From: Bacteroidota bacterium
GTDB lineage: Bacteria > Bacteroidota > Bacteroidia > Bacteroidales > Bacteroidaceae
Length of the DNA: 12,561 nucleotides
NCBI GenBank assembly: GCA_023415545.1
Contig: JAEZKJ010000079.1
Location: 1-12,561, forward strand
Reading direction: 5' to 3'
Shown here piece after piece: positions 1 to 6,686 of this stretch. Position numbers and translations under genes: made by a program. Every line of letters begins with the position of its first letter. Within the stretch, counting starts at the first letter, position 1. A model generated the notes under the pieces. The model searched no databases, had not been told where the DNA came from, and worked only from the letters and a program-made list of their open reading frames with translations.

Positions 1-480
1 TTTCACCATAATTAATCCTGTTATAGTAATTACAACAAGTGAACCGATGAAGATATCCGAAAATATAGTCCAATATCTATTAGGATTGTAGTGAAGTCGG
101 TTCATAGCGCTGATAACAGCTCTTTTCTTTACCGACTCATACAAGGCAGCTCCATTTTTTGGATTCATAACCAATGAGCTACCTCCCTTTATAAATACCT
201 TTACTTCATTGTCGGATGGGAAGTAATGTTTTGTATAATTTTTCTCCTCTTCTCCTAATTGCTTCATCACCGAAAGCACATACTCCTTTGTAAACTCTGT
301 TTTCTGCTTTGGAAAACTTCCCTCGAGTACGAACTCTTTTCGTGTGATGTCGTACTCCGAGTTAAAGTCTTTTTTATGGTTTAGCATAAATCCAGAGAAA
401 GCATATATTAAAATCACTCCCGCATAGAAAAAGGAGAGGTCTCGATGTATTAATCTGCTTATCTTTGAAATATTTGCCAT
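1..480 (-). CDS. PepSY-associated transmembrane protein, partial (C-terminus beyond window)
   Basis: Reverse-strand reading from the ATG at 480-478 gives 160 residues with no stop, running off the left edge. A first membrane helix (about residues 15-33) follows the motif HRDL with His12 and ends in SGFMLNH with His35. A soluble stretch of about 90 residues, probably periplasmic, follows. Then comes RLHYNPNRYW with His130 and a second helix (about 139-158) ending in TGLIM. This layout is typical of the short Bacteroidales PepSY-associated TM proteins. Related PepSY_TM proteins in other bacteria act as inner-membrane, haem-binding reductases for ferric siderophores; His12, His35 and His130 near the membrane edges would fit haem ligation, but that is inference. 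The start lies one base after the TAA of the preceding lipoprotein gene, so the two are surely cotranscribed. Roughly 30-50 C-terminal residues are probably missing, judged from the family's usual length. Confidence 0.82.
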   Translation of the reverse strand, partial: MANISKISRLIHRDLSFFYAGVILIYAFSGFMLNHKKDFNSEYDITRKEFVLEGSFPKQKTEFTKEYVLSVMKQLGEEEKNYTKHYFPSDNEVKVFIKGGSSLVMNPKNGAALYESVKKRAVISAMNRLHYNPNRYWTIFSDIFIGSLVVITITGLIMVK

Positions 481-481
481 C

Positions 482-1069
482 TTATTTTACTTTGTATGAG
501 ATACCTTTAACAGCATAGAATGATAAATATTCTTTACCCTCTTTCTCTTTACGAACAGCTATTTTATCTCTATAGTCTTGCATTCTCTTTTCGAATGTAT
601 TTATATCTTTCTGACCATGAGCTTTTTTTTCTGATGAACAGCCTACCTCTTTGTTTTTGCCATGAGCAACAGCGTTTGCATCTTGATATTGTTGTTCCAT
701 TCTTTGGATTACAGCTTCATCGATTCTCTCCTCAACAAGAGTACCTTGAATTTCAACAATATTGTTTACTACATCCGAAGGGAAGCTGCCTATTTCACCA
801 TTGGCGTCAACACGAATAGTTTTTGTGTCGTCTGTACCCATTATAAAAGCTTTTTTGCCACCATGTTTACATGTATGAGTACATACACCTTCAAATGTAA
901 CTTCCTGACCAACTAAAGAGTCTGCTTTTGCCAACAAATCATCAACTTGCATGATAGAAGTTTCCACTACCTCTTGGTTTTGTTCACTTTTTTTGCTGTT
1001 TGAACATGATACTAATGTTGCTGAAAAAAATGCTGCAAATGCAATAGCTAAAATTTTACTTGATTTCAT
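482..1069 (-). CDS. Small lipoprotein with OB-fold-like core and CxHxCxH metal-binding motif
   Basis: 195 aa. Residues 1-22 form a lipoprotein signal ending in LVSC, so Cys22 should be lipidated. After a polar linker, residues about 42-115 read as a small beta domain resembling an OB-fold (GQEVTFEGV, then KTIRVDA, then VEIQGTLVEE). Inside it is CTHTCKH, where Cys63, His65, Cys67 and His69 alternate. In an extended strand these four side chains would face the same way, an obvious metal-binding arrangement. A second His/Cys cluster lies at His136, Cys144 and His151, in a charged segment followed by a helical, lysine-rich tail (about 155-180). The motif is not CxxCH, so ordinary c-type haem attachment is not indicated. 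The gene is packed between DUF4857 and the PepSY protein. A periplasmic or membrane-tethered metal carrier is my inference; the true family name is unknown to me. Confidence 0.85.
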   Translation of the reverse strand: MKSSKILAIAFAAFFSATLVSCSNSKKSEQNQEVVETSIMQVDDLLAKADSLVGQEVTFEGVCTHTCKHGGKKAFIMGTDDTKTIRVDANGEIGSFPSDVVNNIVEIQGTLVEERIDEAVIQRMEQQYQDANAVAHGKNKEVGCSSEKKAHGQKDINTFEKRMQDYRDKIAVRKEKEGKEYLSFYAVKGISYKVK

Positions 1070-1090
1070 ATTTGTATAATTATTTGTTTG

Positions 1091-2302
1091 TTATTTCTTT
1101 ATTAATGTAAATGGTATGAAAATGAAGATACCAAATAATAATATTGAGATGTAATAAGGAATCTCTCTCTTAATGTTCTTATCTCTTCTTCCAAAAGCGA
1201 ATAATATTACAAGCAATAGGTTCACATAAATTGCATTGTGTGATATATCATCTACTCTTGGTGTAACCCATTTATCGTTTGTTGATGTGAACGATAGTGT
1301 GAATGGGAATATATACGATCCAACCTTTTGGAATAAGGTTTTATCCTGAAGTTTCCACTCATATTTATCAATCAGTGAGTAATCGTGAGCATCGATAGCA
1401 TAAAGAGTATAGCAATTATCACCTGTCACTCGAACCGTCCAGTCAAGCATGTTACCTATAATCATTAAATCCTCTTTAACCGGATTATATTTGAATGGTA
1501 GTTTATGAATGTTATACTGAGTATCTACAATGAATAAATTGTTATCATTATCACTTAGGAATGTAAGATACTCTTTACTTGGAAACTCAGTGATGATAGC
1601 ACGAACAAATTCACTATTTGTTGATGAGTTTATGCTCTTTACAAATGGACGACCTTTCATCATTTTTACATGAAAAGCTTTGTTGTTGTCGTCAATCATT
1701 ATGTATCCTTCGTCATAATCTTTCTTTGTAGTTGGGTTACCATTCAATGATTTTACAGGAAACTTGAAACCTTTCTCTTTCATCACTTTTGTGAATAGTA
1801 CACTTTTGTTCTCATCAATCTGATTGGTTTTCATGTTTATGAACTCAATCTTGTCGGATGTGCGGAATGCAAATTCAGGATCTTCCAGATCAACATGCGA
1901 AGGCAATGACTCCATCATCATCCACACTTTTGGAGCATTTACATTTACATCTCTTGTGCTCTGTTTGATGTTAAAATTGCTCTTTCGTATTGATGCCGGG
2001 GTAACCTCTACATCATTTATAGTTTCAGGAAGTCTCTCTTTAGCCATAAGCTGTCGATAGAAGAAAAATGGTAACACCGAGTCGAACTGCTCAATAGAGT
2101 AACTGTTGCCTTTGAAATCCTTGTATTGTGTCTCTGCATTTTTATCTGATTCAATATATGCAAAGCTCTTTACAACTGAACTATATAGTGTAAATGGTGA
2201 TGTTATAGGTTTTGCAGTAATAAACTTGTATCCCCATGGAAGTATCCAAGCAAGTAGTATAGCTGCAATGCTATATATAAATATTCTGCTAAATGTTTTC
2301 AT
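1091..2302 (-). CDS. DUF4857 family membrane-anchored periplasmic protein
   Basis: 403 aa. One N-terminal helix (about residues 8-24, ending LPWGY) acts as signal anchor. A soluble region of about 320 residues follows, and two helices close the protein (about 357-371 and 381-401). Recognisable family text includes LPFFFYRQLMAKERLP at about residues 78-93, which I associate with DUF4857 of Bacteroidales. The soluble part alternates short strands and turns (for example NKAFHVKM, DNNLFIVDTQYNIHKLPF), suggesting a propeller-like or repeated beta structure, though I cannot assign a fold. It follows the ABC permease by 15 nt and precedes the Cys/His lipoprotein by 21 nt. DUF4857 genes commonly sit beside such ABC pairs, so it is probably a dedicated third component exposing a periplasmic domain. 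No catalytic motif is visible and the function is unknown. Confidence 0.85.
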   Translation of the reverse strand: MKTFSRIFIYSIAAILLAWILPWGYKFITAKPITSPFTLYSSVVKSFAYIESDKNAETQYKDFKGNSYSIEQFDSVLPFFFYRQLMAKERLPETINDVEVTPASIRKSNFNIKQSTRDVNVNAPKVWMMMESLPSHVDLEDPEFAFRTSDKIEFINMKTNQIDENKSVLFTKVMKEKGFKFPVKSLNGNPTTKKDYDEGYIMIDDNNKAFHVKMMKGRPFVKSINSSTNSEFVRAIITEFPSKEYLTFLSDNDNNLFIVDTQYNIHKLPFKYNPVKEDLMIIGNMLDWTVRVTGDNCYTLYAIDAHDYSLIDKYEWKLQDKTLFQKVGSYIFPFTLSFTSTNDKWVTPRVDDISHNAIYVNLLLVILFAFGRRDKNIKREIPYYISILLFGIFIFIPFTLIKK

Positions 2303-2317
2303 TGTTTTTATTTTTTA

Positions 2318-2989
2318 TTAGTCCTGACATCCCTCTTTGAATCTTATCACAGAACGGTAGGAGAGGGTGATTGATAATATGATTACAATAGCTAGTGGTA
2401 TGATGATACCATTGTATGACTCCGGTATGTCCGATAGATATGCTATGCGAAGAGTACCACACATGATGAGTAGATTGATTATTCGCATCTTCATTGTTGG
2501 CTCAAGGCATACGGCTGCAGTGAAAAGGTATGCAGCAAAACCGGTTAGAAACCATGGAGTAGCTGTTAGCAGCATTCTGTTTAATAGCTCGATTGAGATG
2601 ATGTCAAGTGAGTATATTGATATCATCGCTATTTGAACTGCAAATATTATTGCTACTTCAGCCAAACCACACAACAACATATTAAGAATCATTTTATTCT
2701 GTGGATATGGTAGGTGAAGTGTCAGCTTCAATCGTTTTTGTGTCAGTTCAGGAACAAATTGGCTTACTGCTATGATTATTCCACAAAAAATAGGCAGATA
2801 TGCTATCTGCTCAATGAAAGTAATATCTTTACTAAGCATGATTGCCCACAAATGGTCAGCTCCTTTGAAAGAGACAACTCTTCCCATTTTAGCAAGTGTA
2901 TATATTGTCATCCCGCTTGAGATGAGTAGTAGCCCAATGAAGAATAGACGTGTTTTTATCCACTCTTTATAAAATATTGCTTTGGTCAT
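2318..2989 (-). CDS. ABC-2-like transporter permease, six membrane helices
   Basis: 223 aa, very hydrophobic. Six helices can be placed at about residues 14-33, 61-79, 103-127, 141-162, 170-187 and 194-212. The N-terminus (YKEWIKTR) and the cytoplasmic loop KRLKLTLHLPYPQNKM after the second helix match the pattern of ABC-2 permeases, where this loop contacts the ATPase. Length is slightly below the usual 240-280 aa of such permeases. A single permease gene with a single ATPase gene implies a 2+2 homodimeric transporter. There is no resemblance to the ten-helix FecCD/BtuC permeases of iron or vitamin B12 import, so direct metal import by this subunit is unlikely. It starts 15 nt after the ATPase gene. 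Substrate is unknown; DUF4857 directly downstream is the likely periplasmic partner. Confidence 0.85.
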   Translation of the reverse strand: MTKAIFYKEWIKTRLFFIGLLLISSGMTIYTLAKMGRVVSFKGADHLWAIMLSKDITFIEQIAYLPIFCGIIIAVSQFVPELTQKRLKLTLHLPYPQNKMILNMLLCGLAEVAIIFAVQIAMISIYSLDIISIELLNRMLLTATPWFLTGFAAYLFTAAVCLEPTMKMRIINLLIMCGTLRIAYLSDIPESYNGIIIPLAIVIILSITLSYRSVIRFKEGCQD

Positions 2990-3004
2990 TTTCCTAATTA
3001 TTTA

Positions 3005-3895
3005 TTAATATTTACCTGTCAATCCTATGAAAGCATCCTCTAAATTAAGTCTCTCTCTATTAATCTGCGAGCATGAAATATTTCTACTCTCCAATATCGA
3101 TTTAACTTTGTCGGTGTCAAGGAATGAGTATGCTTCACCTCTATGTCCTATCTTCTCTAAGTGGTATATACCTTCACTCTCAAGATTGATGATATCGTTG
3201 CTATCCATATTGAATGTGTATCTGTGAAGAGTATTCAAAAGCTCTTTTACCGGTTTTTGAAGAATAATCTTTCCATAATCCATCATTATACAGTCGTCGA
3301 CCAATCTCTCCATATCTTGGATGATGTGTGATGTTAGGAAGATTGTTTTGTTTTCCGATTTTGCATACTCATGTAGATACTCAGTAAAGAGTCGTCTGTA
3401 TCCCGGGTCAAGACCTAGTGAGAAGTCATCGAGAACAAGTAACTCAGCTCCCTGAGCAAGAATCAGTCCTAGTGCTACTTGTGATCTCTGTCCACATGAC
3501 ATATTAGAGATTTTCTGTTTTGGAGCAACCTTTAACTTATTCATAAGCTCGTAGTAGGCATCTCTGTTCCATTTTGGATAGAATGCAGAGTAATATTTCT
3601 CTATCTGTTCAATATTCATGAATGAGTATTGAACATGATTTTCTAGAAGTAAAGCTATGCGGCTTCTAGTTTCAGGAGAGATATTTTGGATATCTTCATT
3701 GAAAATTTGACAACTTCCTGATTTAGGTTTCAGATAACCCATAAGGATATTTATAGTAGTAGTCTTACCTGTTCCGTTTTTTCCAAGTAGTCCTAAGATT
3801 CTTCCTTTAGGGACCTCAAAACTGAGGTTTTCGTATATCTTTCTCTTACCATAATAGTGTGTAAGATTAGAACATTTTATTACTGCTTCATTCAT
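3005..3895 (-). CDS. ABC transporter ATP-binding protein (ABC-2 type) with Asp at the catalytic Glu position
   Basis: 296 aa, normal for a DrrA/CcmA-like ATPase with a C-terminal extension. Walker A is GKNGTGKT (residues 38-45). The signature reads MSCGQ (132-136) instead of LSGGQ. Walker B is LLVLDD (152-157), followed by D-loop GLDP (161-164) and H-loop His190 in FLTSH. The residue after the Walker B aspartate, normally the catalytic glutamate, is Asp157, and the canonical Q-loop position seems to fall at ELENH-like text near residue 85 rather than a glutamine. The tail ends in LEDAFIGLTG, as usual for ABC-2 ATPases. It should sit on the cytoplasmic face and power the adjacent permease. The gene follows the DUF6850 barrel gene by 19 nt and precedes the permease by 15 nt. 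Activity may be slow, but whether the substitution is typical of this subfamily cannot be told here. Confidence 0.93.
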   Translation of the reverse strand: MNEAVIKCSNLTHYYGKRKIYENLSFEVPKGRILGLLGKNGTGKTTTINILMGYLKPKSGSCQIFNEDIQNISPETRSRIALLLENHVQYSFMNIEQIEKYYSAFYPKWNRDAYYELMNKLKVAPKQKISNMSCGQRSQVALGLILAQGAELLVLDDFSLGLDPGYRRLFTEYLHEYAKSENKTIFLTSHIIQDMERLVDDCIMMDYGKIILQKPVKELLNTLHRYTFNMDSNDIINLESEGIYHLEKIGHRGEAYSFLDTDKVKSILESRNISCSQINRERLNLEDAFIGLTGKY

Positions 3896-3914
3896 TTTAT
3901 TATGTTTTATAATA

Positions 3915-5426
3915 TTAGAACAGAATTCCTATATTCAGTTCAAACTGGTTATTACTCTTTTTTGTATATATATTTTTAATGTTTTCTCCATTGTATAACT
4001 CGTAGTTCCATGCTGCTTTGGCAAATAGAGTATATCCTTTTTGAGGAAGATAAGCTGTTGTTGCCATTCCTAAATTTGTTCTGTTCGACGAAAGAACGTT
4101 GTAGTTGCTCATTAGCATCTGCTCTATTCCTCTATGTGCTAGTGATGGTAGAGATATAGAACTATTAATCACAGGTTGATAACTACCATTTGCTGCAACC
4201 ACAAGTTCCCATTTCTTAAATTTTAGATCATTCTCAAAAGCTGCGCCGAAGTTCAACTTTGAATATTTAATATATCTGCCATAATCATCATGTTTTATCT
4301 CATTATTCATCATGGCAACGGATGGTTTTAAGCTCAATGTGTATAAATCACTTACCTTATCTTTGTAAAGAATATGCATAGCGAAATGGTTTATGTTCTC
4401 GCTATAAGGTTTTCTATGACCTATAATCTCCATTGAGACACCATTACCCGAGTTGAATAAATTCTCTTTCCCTTTTCTACTTGCCATATCAGCTTCAAGT
4501 GAGATAGATAGATCTTTTTTACTGTTCAGTCTCATCTTATATGCTGCAGATAGATTAATTCTATCCATTCTCATCTCAGTAATAGGAATATCATTTTCCG
4601 AAGTAAGTCTTCTGCTCTTATTATCGATGGTATACATCATATTAGTCCAAAAACCGTAATTGTTTATAGGTCTTAGTTGGATAGATGATGTAATAGTGTT
4701 TCCGGTATACTCAGCCGAGGTGCGTGTGCCATCAAAACGTATATAAGTGTGACCTAATCCTGTCATTGTATGTATGAATGGGTTACCAAGCTGTGAGTAG
4801 AAATCCACATCGTTCTTTTGGTTGTATGATGAGTAGGATAGGGTAGCACCCATCTGATATTTATTAATATTGTATGATGCACCAGCTTTGACCATCAGAT
4901 CGGAGATTATGTTTCGTGGTCTTGGATCAATAGCTCTTGATTCAATCTCTGCTCTATAGGCAATCTCACCACCAATAATCACATTTTTGATTTTTCCTGC
5001 ATAACCTCCATTGAATAGATATCTCTGTCCAGAAAGATCACCTCCCACCGAGTCGGCCATGACATATGGGTATAGTAGTTGTGTATCCGATGTTTCACTC
5101 CAGCTTACATCTTTACGTTTCCCTTTTCGGTATGAAACAGCACCCCAAATTTTGTTGTCATCTTTCAAAGCCATCCACGATGAAGCATTCACCGAGAAAC
5201 CATCAAAACCTTTTCCCTCTTGAAGTAAATATACCTCTCTATTTTCCACATTCAATCCACTGTTTACAGTAGAAATTGTAGAACTGTGACGATAAAAATT
5301 GAATGCCGGATTAGTATAGTATATATCCTTTATCAATGATAAAGAATCCATTTTCATCTCCTTATTCTCATGTGCCGAGAGAGAGGTGAAAAGTAATGTC
5401 AATATAAATAGTATATTTTTACGCAT
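3915..5426 (-). CDS. DUF6850 family outer-membrane beta-barrel protein
   Basis: 503 aa. Residues 1-18 are a classical signal peptide ending LSA before HENKE; there is no lipobox. The rest is a long series of alternating amphipathic strands with aromatic ends (for example WGAVSYRKGKRK, QMGATLSYSSYNQK, INLSAAYKMRL, YTLFAKAAWNYELY), ending in the strand FELNIGILF with a C-terminal Phe, as expected for a barrel inserted by the BAM machinery. The text NPAFNFYRHSSTIS near the N-terminus matches what I know of DUF6850, a Bacteroidales family regularly found after DUF4876 and a TonB-dependent receptor. Its ATG shares one base with the stop of the DUF4876 gene (TAATG), indicating translational coupling. 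It lacks a plug domain, so it is not itself TonB dependent. It may be a second barrel of the same uptake complex; role unknown. Confidence 0.85.
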   Translation of the reverse strand: MRKNILFILTLLFTSLSAHENKEMKMDSLSLIKDIYYTNPAFNFYRHSSTISTVNSGLNVENREVYLLQEGKGFDGFSVNASSWMALKDDNKIWGAVSYRKGKRKDVSWSETSDTQLLYPYVMADSVGGDLSGQRYLFNGGYAGKIKNVIIGGEIAYRAEIESRAIDPRPRNIISDLMVKAGASYNINKYQMGATLSYSSYNQKNDVDFYSQLGNPFIHTMTGLGHTYIRFDGTRTSAEYTGNTITSSIQLRPINNYGFWTNMMYTIDNKSRRLTSENDIPITEMRMDRINLSAAYKMRLNSKKDLSISLEADMASRKGKENLFNSGNGVSMEIIGHRKPYSENINHFAMHILYKDKVSDLYTLSLKPSVAMMNNEIKHDDYGRYIKYSKLNFGAAFENDLKFKKWELVVAANGSYQPVINSSISLPSLAHRGIEQMLMSNYNVLSSNRTNLGMATTAYLPQKGYTLFAKAAWNYELYNGENIKNIYTKKSNNQFELNIGILF

Positions 5427-6673
5427 TATTGTATAGATACTGTTTCTACTGTAAAGTCATTCTTTGAGTTGTCGGTATCGACAAGAAGAGAGTAAAGATT
5501 ACCATTCTCATCTTTAATTTTACCGGAACTCTTTCTTACTATGCTTTTTCCAAAACGTGTTGCATCAGTTCCTGTATTTGCAATTGATACAAAGCTCTTA
5601 TCGAGAGCAACCGATGTAGCCAACTTACTAAAGTTTGTTGATGGTGATATGTTTACGGCATCCAAAATCCAAGCGTGATCTATCAAATATCCCTTTTTGT
5701 ATAGCACCTTTCCGCTATTAACATACGACCAATCACTATGATAATATTTGCTACCATTGGCAAGGAACTCATCTTTAGATACTCCTATTCTAGCTATGGC
5801 ATAAGCTCTGTTTCCCTGATTTGAAGGAGTCCATATAGATGAAGAGTAGCTGTACCAACGATCCATATTTGTCACCTGTGGGTTATCAGTATCAGTACCT
5901 TTGTCGGTATAATCATACCACTCAAAGTCAGCACTCGATAAATCGAGTGCATTGCTGTTTCCTGCTTTATGATTTGAAGCCTGGTCGGCAATGACAATTG
6001 ATTCTCCAGGAGCCAGAGGATAATCATTTCCATTTCCAGGGATTACATAAACTACTTGAGTACCAAAACCCTCGTTGCGGAAATCAGGAGAGTAGGTGAA
6101 GTTATCGGTAGTTGTGATAACCGACTCAAGTAGTGCTAAACCATCTGCATATTGTGTTTTAATACTGTTATTGTAAATTCTGAAGAACTTATCACCAATA
6201 ATACCCGATGTACCAGCTGCATTTAATGATCCGGTAACGTAAATTTCGGATATAACGAAGCTTGACTCATTGTTATACACCATCAAATCGATTGATATGT
6301 TTACTCCGTTGTTGTTGATAGTCACATTCTCTTTACTTCCGCGAACAGGTGCTGTGGCAGTTATTAATGATGGATTTCCGTCATTATCGAATCCATCCGT
6401 ATTGTACTCTATTGTCCCATCAACAGTTACTATGTATTCACCTACTGAGACTTCAGGAAATTTGGATAATGGAAGAGGCACGTTTGTAACCTTCCCTGTA
6501 TTTATCTCCTTAAAGGTCATAGTACCTGTTTCCCAGGTAAACATGTTTGTAGCCAGTGATGTTGGCTTATTAATAGTTATTGTCGGTGCAAATGTAGATA
6601 TCTCCTCTTTGCTGCATGATGATAGCAAGGCAGCAGTTATTATAGTTAGTACAAGTATATTTTTAATTTTCAT
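5426..6673 (-). CDS. DUF4876 family surface lipoprotein, probable receptor partner
   Basis: 415 aa. The signal peptide ends in the lipobox LLSSC, with Cys20 as lipid acceptor and SKEE following, a polar and acidic start often seen in surface-exposed Bacteroidota lipoproteins. Residues about 29-133 look like a beta-sandwich (VGEYIVTVDGTIEY is carboxypeptidase-regulatory or Ig-like). Residues about 138 onward (FVISEIYVTGSLN, then DKFFRIYNNS and YADGLA) resemble a lamin-tail-like domain and are the hallmark of DUF4876. No cysteine other than Cys20 and no obvious enzyme motif is visible. The gene lies 13 nt after the receptor gene, the place a SusD gene holds in glycan loci, so this protein may cap the receptor and capture ligand on the cell surface; that is inference. 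Its last base overlaps the DUF6850 start. Confidence 0.86.
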   Translation of the reverse strand: MKIKNILVLTIITAALLSSCSKEEISTFAPTITINKPTSLATNMFTWETGTMTFKEINTGKVTNVPLPLSKFPEVSVGEYIVTVDGTIEYNTDGFDNDGNPSLITATAPVRGSKENVTINNNGVNISIDLMVYNNESSFVISEIYVTGSLNAAGTSGIIGDKFFRIYNNSIKTQYADGLALLESVITTTDNFTYSPDFRNEGFGTQVVYVIPGNGNDYPLAPGESIVIADQASNHKAGNSNALDLSSADFEWYDYTDKGTDTDNPQVTNMDRWYSYSSSIWTPSNQGNRAYAIARIGVSKDEFLANGSKYYHSDWSYVNSGKVLYKKGYLIDHAWILDAVNISPSTNFSKLATSVALDKSFVSIANTGTDATRFGKSIVRKSSGKIKDENGNLYSLLVDTDNSKNDFTVETVSIQ

Positions 6674-6686
6674 AATGTAGCGCTTT

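Noticed and set aside
863..883. c-type haem attachment site in the small lipoprotein
   Set aside because: The motif is CxHxCxH; histidine does not directly follow the second cysteine, so neither CxxCH nor CxxxCH is present.
6270..6680. Plus-strand open frame of 136 codons opposite the DUF4876 gene
   Set aside because: Antisense shadow of a clear lipoprotein gene; hydrophobic text arises from reverse reading, with no start context or promoter.
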